Of a DNA stretch of 64,000 nucleotides, positions 12,101 to 23,960 are shown piece by piece. The DNA is from Sarcocystis neurona (Eukaryota; Apicomplexa; Conoidasida; Eucoccidiorida; Sarcocystidae), in NCBI GenBank assembly GCA_000727475.1, contig KL647299.1:1160095-1224094 (forward strand), read 5' to 3'. Under the pieces are notes generated by a model that saw nothing but the letters and a program-made list of their open reading frames with translations, ran no database searches and was not told where the DNA came from. Within the stretch, counting starts at the first letter, position 1. Every line of letters starts with the position of its first letter. A program made the position numbers and the translations under genes.

Positions 12101-15100
12101 TGTTGAACAGATTTCTGGTGGGGGTCCTTGTCGATGGAAAGGAGACTTCAACACACTGGCATCCAAAGGGACCTTCAAAGGCTTTGCTCGATGTTGTATG
12201 TAGGACAGCAGCAGAGTTTGTCCGTATACCCCTTTCAGGGACAGGAGCGTAGCAGTTACGACTCGTGCTTGCGCGTGTTGGTAACCTTTGCTGTCGCGGC
12301 GCACTTCGGTTTGTTTTACCGTGTCCACCAGCAATAGTACGAGTAACACAGGCAGGTACACGGCAGGTGATGCTGGCCTATCTACAGGGTACGCCTAAAT
12401 GGGCTCAGCACGCAATCACGCTTCCGCCTGCAGGAGACTGTGTTCCGCACTGCGCTTGCCTCTACAGAGCCGTATAGTGACTCGTTTCCTGATCGTCGAC
12501 TGCTTACACTTCGCACGCTACCAGTTGAGCAGGCGACTGGGAGGGGGCAGGGTACTGCGGGAACACGCTGTCCTACTGCTGTGTTTCTCAGCTGTATATC
12601 TGCTCTGTCACACAAATTGTCCTCTTACGTCGAATGCAGGATCTGCAACAGAAAAGATTTCCACTTTCAAAAGGGAGACGTTGCAGACTACCCTTACACC
12701 ACGGACGGTGAACAGGCCGCGTACGGCAGAAGTCAGCCGGTCTCCGTCGCCTTCAGTTTTCAGAAGACTTTCTCAGATCACACTACCCTCTCCACTCCCT
12801 GCGATCAACTCTGGTGGTGAGACTGGGAAATGCTGCTTGGAGCTTCAAGCTAAATACTTATTTAAGCTTCCGAAAGAGTTATTACTTCGGGTTCCACTGC
12901 AGAAAAATTGTTTCTGCTCCCCATTGCGGGGGAACACCTGAGCGAAACACTCGGTACATGAGCCACGAGATTTAGGTTGTAAGCACTACTTATTCCCCAG
13001 TAGAAGAAATAAATATTTTTCGATGCAGATGATAGAGTGCTGATGTAGGCTGCAGAGATAGCGTAGACGATGATTGTTGCGAGCTCCACTGGTCAGTATG
13101 CATATAAGTCTAAATCATGCGTTCCCCGAGAAAAACTGTGCAGAACTTCGGTGAGATGCATGTGACATTCAAAGCTATCTGGGTAGAGCAGGTCTGCTTA
13201 AAGTTGCTCCTGTTAAAGGCTTTCAATATGCAAAAATTTCCGTGCTATTATGCTTCAGATTGAGGTGTCATTGAACTGCTTTATGACGCCCAACCATACG
13301 CATACGATTAGCCGAAGATTTAAACGATGAGGCATCCAAAGGCGTATGTGCGATAGTCTCTTACTGTCTGCCAGTGGCAGGTCGATTCATACTTGGAAAT
13401 TTTACACTAGCGCGCAAAACACACTTGCATCTTCGTGGTGTGGGCTGCTTGAGACAGCCCGATCCAACCGTCGTGTTCCACTCAGGTGTCAGTGTTTGTC
13501 TCTCCAACGCGAAACTAGATGTCTCCAAGATCCAAGATTGACACGCTGGGGCGCGAGTTGACTGGATCGTGTGCATCGCGGAATGCGCTGGCACTCGTGC
13601 CCGCCTTTCTTGCGGCACGTTTGTTATATTTTGAATTTCAAAGTCTCCGTTGTGTCTGATGCACGAGGTACACGAGTCTTTCTTGAACGTGCGTGAGTGG
13701 CTTATTTCCGTGGTTCTTCCTTCTCCATTGACTGCACAGCGCAGACAACAACTTCTTTGCTGGATGCCCTTGATTACGTCGTGGAAGTCCGGCATTCTAT
13801 TGAGAAAGCACTAGCTTCCTTTTCGCCTCGATGCCGCTCTACCAGGCCGAGGGTCAAGCGACGGACAGTAAATGTACGTACTGCTTCTGGTACTTGGCCT
13901 TGCCAGAACGGAACTTGCAACGCGGTCGTCCCGCGCAACAGTGGCAGCTACGCAGAAATTGCCCTACGGCGGTCACGTAAAACGTTGGCAACAGCCGCCC
14001 ACCCCAACGCATTGCAAAAGAAGCAAGAGCAGGCAGACAGTTGCTTCCGTGAGAGGCAAATGAACTCTGTTGTATTAGCTGGAGAGCAGGCGAAAACGAA
14101 AATCTGCCACACTATCTCTTGTCCCCCTGCGCTCGTTTGCCAAAGGGGTGAAGGCGACTTATTTGAAATACCCAGAGTGTCCATAACGGGATTGGGCCTC
14201 GCTGTCGACAAAGATCAGCAGTGTAGCTCTTACACGTACATCGCGTCCGACTTCGCATCTGAGGATACTAGTTGCAGCCCTCTGGAGCATAGGGGACACA
14301 ATCGTCAACCTCAAATGCCCAATAGAACAAGTAATCATCCAGGGTTGTTCTCAAATGTGATCTGCACGCAACAACCGGCGGGTTCTTGTAAGGAAGGTGA
14401 CGGGCACTCGCCCGTAGAATGCTTTTCCTCTGATCCATCTCTTCGCGGGCAGGCCAGCAGCAGAAAAGGATTTGATAGAGAAGCAGGTGCTCCAAAGAAG
14501 GACGAGCAGTTTGAGGCGGAGTCAGAGAGCCAGTCACAGTCTATAATTCACAAAGGAAACGACAGAGAGTTCCCGTCAGCAAGGAACAGCTCCACTACTA
14601 GTGAAGGCGTAATCGAGCGGCGCAGAAGCGACTCCACGTGTAGTCTAGCAACGAGTTTGCTCAGGCGGGACTGCGGGATCGAAGGGATAGAGGTGCCTGC
14701 AGGTGCAGGCAGCTCTGAGCTTCGCAGTACCTTACTCGGAAAACCTGTTCGGAAGAACAACTTGCACGAGGACTTCTCGGCAGACGAATCCAACTGTTAC
14801 GTTTGCAAGGTCGATCAGTGTGAAGACGTGCGCAGGGTAGTGCCGAATCGTGAACTTATCAGCGAAGACGAACCCGAGTTGCTGGCGCTACCAGGAAAGG
14901 TGATCGGTCGGAGAGTCGACCAAGATCAGACTGCTAGAGGCCAGAAAGCTTCTTTGCTTGTTTCTACACGTACATCCCTGTCACGCATGGAGACTGCAGA
15001 GAGGGCGTCAGATTCTTTCTTGGCTGCGCTTGTTAAGAGGAGAAGCGCAGAGGAAGTCAAAAGAATATCAGACAGGTAACACATGGGGCTCCGCAAGAAA

Positions 15101-18100
15101 ACGCTCTGCGTGCGCAGCGTCTGCCGATTCCATGGCCCTCTGTCACCGTTGCACTGACCCATACAAAATCTGTTCTTACACGTGATAAAAATGGTTCTCG
15201 TTGCCTTCTGCATCGGGCTGTGGGTTACGGCGAAATCCCGCTGTTGATTGATTCAGGATGTATGCTGAAGCAGTGGCCTTCTGGAACCGTCGTCGCGAGC
15301 GTGCCAAATTGGAGGCAGCAAAAACGGAGAGTGGTGAACAGACGCTGACAAGTCGATGTCTTGTACATTCGCGTCTGTCGGGCGCTCCCGCACGCTCCAG
15401 CCTGAAACGGAGTCATACGCGCCGCAGCAATGAAGACAAAGGAGTCAACGCAGGCGCAGACTCGAACACGGGCGCCCCATTCGCAGCCGTACCTTTATTC
15501 AACAGAACATGCCCCACCATAGAAGAAGTTTCTCCGAAGGATCACGACCGGATTACCTATTACTCGCGCTCCTCGTTAAGCACACCACCCGTCAAACTCA
15601 ACGGGGGGCGGGAAGTTCCGTGTTTAACTCCTACGGCAAATTTACCGCAAGTCAAGGTCTTCGAAAGCTGCATAGAAGCAGATGAACGAAGCTTGCAAGT
15701 CTGGAGAAAGGGGAGTGTGAAAGCGAGGACCGGTGACAGTTGCATTTCTCGGCTGTCCACCCAAGGCAGCCATTCGGGCACATCGATAGGTGAAAATGAC
15801 GGATACGAGCGCAGCGATATATCAGAAGAGGATCGCGACTCTGGTCGACAATCACGCATGACCCTGAGTTTACAGGATTCGAACGCGAAGGAGGGGGGAA
15901 AAGTCCACTCACATCACGAGGCTGGTATTCAGCAGTTGAAGCCACCTTCACAAAAAGCAATCGCAACCTCTGAATCGCCAGTAAATCCAACGTCCATGAC
16001 AGGCATGCGGTGGAAAGCAACCGCCCAGCAGACTGCACACGGTAAAGGCGTGGAAGCGTGGCTCGGTTCTGTCAAGGTAGCCGACAAGCCTGTGTCGCCT
16101 TGTCACGATTTGCCGAGTGAGATGCGGTGTCCGGACTCGAACTGTGTTAGGAACAACAAGACTACCCGCGAATCTAGGAGGCCGCCAGCAAACGATGCCA
16201 GCTTCAGTGTTGCACCTAGCATGGTTGTGTCGCCAGGATCAATTCTTCGTGATCCGCTTTTGCTCTCAAAAAAGGCACAGACAGACGGAGCGGAGAACAG
16301 GGCAGCTGCGCGACCCAAACGAAAAATGGATTTGCGTGGACTAAAGGACTCAACGACAGAAATAGCGCTCAGTCCGCCTCGGCTGAGGCCTGGTAACGCC
16401 AGTGCGCTTCTGACATCTTCAGCGCAAATGAAGTCTGTGATCCTTCAGGACATGCAGCACGCGCAGTTGCGCACGCCCCTCACCTCTCTAGAGGGTTTTG
16501 TACTTCCTGAGAAAGGACACCAAGCACCGCACCTCACGCGGGAAGAGGTCTCAGCCACGGGTAAAAAGTGCGAAAGCGACTTGAATAGGTGAGAAATCGT
16601 CTCCCATTATCCTATTTTCTGATTGCGTTGGCCTCTAGCATGTAGGGCGGCATCGAAGGCACGCGGAAGCGAGTTCCTGCTGTGGTGAGTAAATCCCGAC
16701 CTTGGTAGCCGCTTCTGTAATATCACGACATTAGGCAGTTTCCTTCACGTTACGTCAGCATAGAGTGTCTCCTCTGAAGATTGTCTGCGTACATTATCTT
16801 CTGGCCTCGAAGGAGGCTCCTCAAGCGCTGCGGATGACGCCACGGTATTGGTCGAGCAAATACCTGTTGCGGCCTGCAGATCCGTCGGCTCCTGCAGGGT
16901 GCGTAGTCCTTTGCCACCAGACGGAGCTGCCCTTAACGGAAGGTGTTGTGCAGCCCGGCAGTGGATACAGACGGAGCCACGGCAGAGACTTACAGATGGA
17001 GATTCTAGCCCACCAGGGGAAGGAAGGAGCCAGGCAACCGCAGAGTTCATGCGCAGCTCGCACCCGTCAAAATCATTTCCACTTCACCGTTTCTCACCGG
17101 AGAGGCACGCTTCCCCTCATCGTGTGCCTATGAGACGTGCGCCTTTTCCATCGTTGCCACCGCGTCGCCCGCGTGCTGGAGATTGTATGAGAGGGCACAG
17201 CAAGCCCCCGGTCGGCATCACTCAATCATCCGTTTCAGCTTCATTAACACTGGACAGATCGTCATCGATAAGCAAACAGTGTTTCACGCTGGAGGCAAAT
17301 CTGTCGCCAGTTCAGTCGTGCAAAGGATCACAAAACAGTGGGCGCTTTGCCGGCTGTTGCAGAAGTCTTTTGACTGCGGACTCCTCGTCGTGGGTGGGCG
17401 AGAGCGTTGAACCCGTACAGCATATCAAGCAGTCTAAAAGGGAGCTACCGGGCTGTCGAAACTCCCCCAACTTGCGACTTACACAGAAAGGGTCCGGCGA
17501 ACAACGTCCACAAGCAACTTTCCGCTTCGCTGACGGACGTACCGATGAGAGTTTCAACTCCGCAGTCAGTCGGCATCGGGGTACCTGGCCAGTGGCGCTG
17601 GTAAAGGAAGACGACTACCTACCTACGTTTCGAAGTTGGCGGTCTAGACAAACTGAATCTAGCGTTTTCAAGAACAGAGAACAACGACAGTCGAGTGACT
17701 TGTTCACAGTGCGTTCTCCGGTCGTCAGCACGCAACTTCAAATGCGTCTTCTTCAAGAACAGAAAAGCGAAGCCATAGCAAAAGCAGTCGAAATGACCAC
17801 CGAAACAGGTGCACTTGCTGCACCGTTACTAGCACGCCGAAAGAAAGAGGTCTTTGCACCTCTTGCAAGTCAAACAAAACCCATGTCACAGGCCTGTGTC
17901 GCTGACCAGATGGCAGGGGGCACCGCGTGCTGTGGACAGGGCCGCACCCAAGGACACGCTGTGGAAACTTACGTTGGAGACCTGTGCAGTAATTCGTCTG
18001 AACCGGAACCGTGCCCAACGAGTGAATTCATGCCGTTGGAACCACGGTCCTCGCTGGTATCAACTAGATACCCTTTCAGAGGCACTTTAAGGCGTCCGCA

Positions 18101-18684
18101 CCAAAGCCCGGAGATTGACCACTCACATCGAGGAGGACGGTGGGAACAACCAAATAATCAGGTGAAGTGTTGTTCTTGCGCGTGCGTGTGCAATACTCTG
18201 CTGCCTTGGCGATGAGCCATATGACCACTTCGACACGGATAGTGCATGAATTCTCTGCGCGTCCTGGACCGATTACAGACCGTGTCCTGCTTCAAATTTA
18301 TTCCGTGAATTTTGCCGTGGCCGCACAGAAGCGCATTTTCAAAGGATGGCTCAGGGTGACTGAAGAAAAGCCGTGCTCTAACTCGGCAGCCTCTTCGGGC
18401 AGAACCCTCGCTAAGGTATAGAAGCCTTATGACAGTTCCCTCGCACGACGTGCTTTTTCAGCTTTCAACACACAAGATTTGGAGCGTATGAGCTGATAAA
18501 TTCAGCTGCGCCCTCTGAACCTTGCGGAGGCCCTCCTGTGCAGTGGTTTTGTTGAGAACAGGTGGATGCTGACTTTAAGCGGCGCTGTACGGCAGAGGGA
18601 AGCTTGGATGTTCAGCCTTTTGGCAGCCACGGCACGACCTTGGACTCCAAGGAGCAACGGGAACATATCCAGCTACGTCCCTAG
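9115..18684 (+). CDS. Large disordered protein of unknown function (seven-exon model)
   Basis: I do not recognise this protein. A very long open frame begins with ATG at 9115 (MEHLQKLNGDATS) and stays open to 12252. Later long frames join it in consistent phase: about 9115-12001 (donor gtgagg at 12002; alternative gtatac at 12224), 12640-12816, 13740-15075, 15257-16588, 16880-18161 (acceptor could also be 16897), 18329-18415 and 18562-18684 (stop TAG). With the first donor this gives 2,408 codons including the stop, an exact multiple of three; the second donor adds 74 residues. The sequence is rich in Ser, Arg, Gln, Ala and Thr, with no obvious transmembrane segment, signal peptide or enzyme motif. 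It looks like the long disordered proteins common in coccidians. An ordered-looking stretch follows the exon start at 13740 (TSLLDALDYVVEVRHSIEKA), and the last two exons are basic and helical. That the frames form one gene is inferred from matching phases at every junction. The start codon and first donor are the weakest points. Confidence 0.7.
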
Positions 18685-20122
18685 TGTTACTGCGCGCGTT
18701 CTGTCCGCTTTATCTAGAGAACCACCCATTCGCCTCATCAGCAGCCTGGAGCCCCTGTCAGCCTTTCCTGTGAGCTACAGTTTGCTCGGCGGATCTCCGT
18801 TCAAGCACGGGTCATAGGGGCGGTTCAACCCTGTGCGATCGTCTGCGCGACCCAAGCCCCCTTGTCTGGTTCACCCGGAGGCTCATCAGACACGATATGG
18901 AAGAAACACGAGAAGGGGCTCTGAAGGGAATTTTCCAGCAGAGACGCTCGTTTTCCGCCCCGCGGGATCACGCACTTCGAAGCAACGCGCTTCTTCCCTA
19001 CAGTAGTAGAATACCTTCACCTTATAAATTATACACCTATTAGATACTGGCGTTTGAAAGCTTCTGCAGACCACATATCGCGCCACATATCTGGGGAGTT
19101 CTTTTGAAGCAGCAGGCCACCTCTCGTGAAAAGCAGCTACAGCGTTTCCTACGTCTTTTTCCACGGGAGTACCGTCCTTCCCATTCGTTACGTGTAGGGC
19201 AATTAAAGAGGATCAGACTTCGACGATGCAATTAGGGTTACCCTTGTTCGACCCGCAATGATGACTCTACCGAATCTTGAACAGCCGGCACAGGCAGAAC
19301 GTGATTTAAGGGAGGCGGAGGGTCAGTCTACGTAGCGGCACACACAGTGAACGGTTCAGTTTCAGATGGTATGAGGCTTTGACAGTGATCAGGGGCGGCC
19401 ACACGTGATACATTGCGATGGCTCTACCTAAGCTTTCCAGAGGTCGACACAGGCAAAACCTCTTGATCTAAGAGGGGGGGCAGGTCACTTTATCTAGCAA
19501 CAGAGTCGCAAGCTGAACAAGACCTTCACTGTCTTGCATGGTTTCGCGTGGATCAGAAACTTCCAGATTGGAGGGGGAATCAGCGATGTGTCTACTGAGG
19601 TTACCTGCGCCAGGGGCTGCTAGAAGAGGCCGTGATTTGTGGGCTTGTCTGGCAACTAAATACCGTGAAACGCAGGTTCAGGCAAAAAAATTTAGTTCTT
19701 GCTCTGCGTACCCTGCAGAAGTTATCGTGGGGGTCCGGAAGTGTTTTCTCTGGCCGTTGCGCTGTTCAAACACGTGTGGATTGTATTCATAGAAACGACG
19801 ATTCATAGGTGAACTGCCTCTCTGGTTAAGAAGAGAGCCTCGACAGAGGAAACTGCACTCCTCAGACGTCTTCAAGGAAAGACGGGCGCATCAGGTTACG
19901 CTGACGAGGTGCGAGATATTCCCCGCACCAAGCGTTGGGCCGGTAGAGTATGTAACATCGCAGCTTGCTTAAGCTACGTTTTGAGTCGCGCGCGGCATTA
20001 TGCACGAAATCACACGCACAACTTTTCACAGATGCAGCACTGCTATGTTCTTTGTTTTCAAGAAAATCCCTATGCGCTGCGGTCGTAGTCCCGCACCACG
20101 CAGACAGCACGAGTCTCGGAGA
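18685..20122. other. Convergent intergenic region with diverged tandem repeat
   Basis: This lies between the 3' ends of the disordered-protein gene (+) and ribonucleotide reductase copy A (-). No gene was found. It should contain both 3' UTRs. Three diverged copies of a repeat of about 160 bases occupy roughly 19260-19700 and are listed separately. Confidence 0.6.
19258..19700. repeat. Diverged tandem repeat, about 160-bp period, three copies
   Basis: The copies are recognised by gatgactctac (19260), gatggctctac (19418) and gatgtgtctac (19585). Similar downstream words follow in the first two, such as cacaggcagaacg against cacaggcaaaacc, and ggtcagtctacgtagc against ggtcactttatctagc. Spacings are about 158 and 167 bases. 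Divergence is high, especially in the third copy, so the outer limits are approximate. Confidence 0.55.
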
Positions 20123-23100
20123 CTAACCCGAACACATAAGACATGCGTCGTCCGCTGCCGCGCCCTTCGGCCGCCACGGGCAGGCAGGTGCTGCCGAAGG
20201 CGGCTGCGGTGTAGAGTTTCTCGACTGATCTGAATTTACTGGGGAGGCGGTTTCTTGTTCTTCTGTTTGTCGCTTCTCGTCTTCTGCAAAGCCCGAGCTT
20301 GTGGAAGAGACTGTCGTAGAAAGTTCCGTCAAGCCTGCAGCGTGGCACTGCTTTGTTCTAGCGCTGAAGGCCACTTGAGAGTCAACCGTAAACTTAATCG
20401 CGTCCGCCGCTGCCTGCGTCCTCAGGTAGTACAGTCCCGTCTTTAGGCCAGCTCTCCAGCCGTAGAAATGCATTGTGGAAAGCTTGGCGTAGGTAGGGTT
20501 GATCATATGAATGTTCAGCGACTGGGATTGGTCGATATAAGGCGCTCTGTCTACAGCGAGGTCTAGAATCACACGCTGCTTGATCTCCCACACAGTTTTG
20601 TACAGTGCTTTTAAATCATCAGGAATGCTCTCAATATGCTGCACACTGCCATTGTGAGCTATCAGTTGTTGCTTCACGTCCTCCGTCCAGAGATTTCGAT
20701 CCAGCAGGTCACGGAGAAGATGAGGGTTCACCACGAAAAACTCCCCACTAAGGACGCGCCGGTAGTAGATGTTAGACGTGTAGGCCTCGAAGGCCTCGTT
20801 ATTTCCTGAATGGAAACCCGAGTCACACAAGCGTAATTCCTATTTTTATTCTGTCATTACCTGGCGCCGCTAAAGGATCGCCAATAGATGCACACGCTAG
20901 ACTTACCTAAAATTTGTGAAGTGCTAGCAGTGGGCATCGGAGCGACAAGTAGAGAATTTCGGAGACCGTGTTTTTTGATTCTTTTCTTTAAATCGTCCCA
21001 GTCGCATAGCCCACTATCAGGCTTTACATCCCACATGTCGAACTGCAAGATACCTTTGGAGGCCGGAGAGCCCTCGTAGGTTTCGTATGCGCCTGTGCGA
21101 CACAACGAACAACTAGACAGAAGTGCCCGTCAGCGGTTCAACGACAGGATGCGGAAATGCATTTCGCGTTTATCTCTTCAGTAGGGTGCTTAAGCACGTA
21201 GATCAACCTGCGTCAATCCCACCTGCTTCTGCAGCGAGCTCGCAGCTTGCCTCGAGGGCAGCGTAGTATACGCATTCGAAAATGTTTTTATTTAATCTCC
21301 TGGCTTCTGGGCTGTCGAAGGGATACCGCAGCATCATGAACGCGTCTGCGAGACCTTGAACACCCAGCCCGATCGGACGGTGCCTCAGGTTACTCCTGCG
21401 CGCTTCAGGGATAGGGTAGTAGTTCCTGTCGATCACGCGATTCAGATTGCGTGTCGCGACTTTGACAACAGCTTTTAGTTTGTCGTAATTGAAAGTCTTC
21501 GTTTCCCGATCAACATACTTCGGAAGGGACAGAGACGCCAAGTTGCAGACAGCCACTTCATCCTTGCTGGCGTACTCAACAATTTCTGTACATAAATTGC
21601 TACCTTTGATGGTGCCAAGGTTCTTCTGGTTGCTCTTTCTATTGCAGGCGTCCTTGTACATCATGTACGGCGTCCCTGTCTCGATCTGAGCTTGTAATAT
21701 GGCGAACCACAGGTGTTGGGCAGGAATAGTCTTCCTGCCCTTCCCTTCTTTCTCGTATCTCTCATACAGCGCTTTGAACTCATCTCCCCACGTTTCCGTG
21801 AGTCCCGGGCACTCGTTCGGGCACATGAGTGTCCATCCGGCTGCACACGTAGTATCACAGAGATCTGCAATTAGCTGCTATGTTTCCCGACCTGCGCGGA
21901 CTTTGGCAGCTGCAAAAAGGCGTGCGAAACTCACCGTTCTCGCTGACTCTTTCCATGAAAAGGTCTGGAATCCACAAAGCACCAAAGAGATCTCTCGCTC
22001 TCCGCTCTTCTTTGCCGTGGTTTTTCCTTAAGTCTAGAAAGTCAAATATGTCGTAATGCCAAGGCTCGAGATACACAGCCAAGCTTCCTTTTCTCTTTCC
22101 ACCTCCCTGATCCACGTATCTTGCTGCATCGTTGAAAACTCTGCGTCACATCGCAGAGGCACCCCAGCTCGTGAGTCCGACAGGCGTAGGTGACCTGCGA
22201 CGACTCGAGTAATATTGTAACGGAGTGGCACAGAAGAAGCTGGATGTTTCGTGTTTCGTGCCAGTTAGTAGCGTGGCTTGCCTGAGCATGGGAAGGAGTC
22301 CGTTCGAGTGGCCATTTGTACCCCTTATGTAGCTGTGCGTTGCACGGATATCAGTCACCGAAACGCCCAGTCCCCCGGCAGTCTTCGAAATCAGAGCACA
22401 CTGCTTCAGCGTACTGAATATGCCGTCGATTGAGTCTTCTTGCATTGTCAGCAAGAAGCCTGCGAATGAAAAGACAGCAACCGCACATTATTGGCCTTTT
22501 CAACCTCTTTGTCGCGGCTGCGGTCCGCTGTCGTACACTTTGTTAAGGAAAGCCACCAGGCACTATACTAGGCGATATGGTACATTTAACTCTAGCTCAA
22601 TCTGCGATCAACTGTTAACCGGATTTCAACGCTTTTGCGCGGTGCTTACAACTGCTCATTTGAGGACGATCAGTGCCGGCGTTAAACAAAGTTGGGGTCG
22701 CGTGGGTGAAATATTTTTGACTCATCAAATCATACGTCTCGATGACTTTCTCCAAGTTGCCGCAGTGTATACCCGTCGCCACGCGCATCAGAAGATGCTG
22801 AGGTCTCTCAACGATTCGATCATTGACCTTTAGAAGGTAGGACCTGAATATCATTAAAACCAGATTTTACAACCACGCGGTCCCCTCAACAAACGCTCTC
22901 GTGATACAGATCACTGTTGTGGCAGTTTTCAGCTGAATGCAAACGGTCAGACCAACAAAGACATACTGAACGAGGACGCACCTTTCAAGTGTTTTGAATC
23001 CGAAGTAGTCGTAGTCGAAGTCTCTGCTGTAGTCGATGGCATCGTTCAAAGCCCTCTGGTTGGCCTTGACGAACTCGTAGACCTCGTAACTGACAAGTCG

Positions 23101-23960
23101 TGCATCTCTTCCAAGTTTATCTGCATTCCATGTGCAACGTTGTTAATGAACAGATTGGCACATCATGGAACACGTCACCTTCATCGGCCTGTTGCAGTCC
23201 GCATGGCTGTCCTGTCTCTCAAAAACTTACCTTTATAAGTGAAGAGTTGCTCTATAGCGTGGAAGAAGTTATCTGTGGTATTCTTGTGCAGGTTATCAAC
23301 GGCAATTCTGGCAGCCAACTTGGAGAAGTCCGGGTGGGTTGCAGCCATGTATGCTGCAGAAAATGCATCTCAACAAACACAGAAAAGCTCATTGCAGTGC
23401 AACATCCGTAGCGGTGGACTTCGCACACTCCGTAGCCGATCTAATTATCTGCACTGTAGGACAAGGTCTTCGTCGTGCTTTTCGCCACGACGTTTTCGCG
23501 GATGGTAGTCCTGCTGTCGACTTCTAAGGATAATGCGTACCCTCGCGACTCGTACTGCATAAGTCTATCCCGTCGTAATGCATCGCACATAAATGTCCAC
23601 CTCACCGCTGGTTTGCGCTGCAAGTTCATCGAGCTCCGTCGTCTTAATGCCAGCGTACATGCCGTTGATGACGGCTTGGGACACTCTAGCAGGATCTACC
23701 AGAGGGTGTAGGCCATATGACAGCTTGGTGATTCTGTTTAGGATCTGGTCGAACGAGACAGGTTCTTCCTCTCCTCGCCTGTTGATTACGTACATGCCCC
23801 TCCCGTGCGTAGAAAGCTTAGAAAACTGATTTTTGGTGGTGGCACATGTGGCATCACTAGCTGCCGGCGACACAGCCTCCAGTGTATTACTCGCTAACTC
23901 CATGTTGCCCGAGTGCTTCCCTCCGCTGGGGTCAAAGAGATTTACAGCATTGCTCGGCAT
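20123..23960 (-). CDS. RNR1: Ribonucleoside-diphosphate reductase large subunit, copy A (class Ia R1)
   Basis: This is the catalytic and allosteric subunit that reduces NDPs to dNDPs with an R2 small subunit in the cytosol. Nine exons on the minus strand: 23606-23960 (ATG at 23960), 23231-23353, 22982-23120, 22650-22843, 22282-22459, 21935-22140, 21223-21840, 20907-21092 and 20123-20805 (TAG). They total 2,682 bases, or 893 residues. The ATP cone starts about residue 57 ([17 protein letters not shown]) and keeps the activity-site Asp-111 ([11 protein letters not shown]). Catalytic features are present: [40 protein letters not shown] and the C-terminal CLMCSG redox pair. The specificity-loop region reads [13 protein letters not shown]. 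The N-terminal extension of about 56 residues is unusually long. Compared with copy B it lacks 21 residues at the start of exon 3. The intron after exon 5 begins with GC (gcaagc), not GT. The family assignment is certain; the spliced frame is continuous throughout. Confidence 0.96.
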
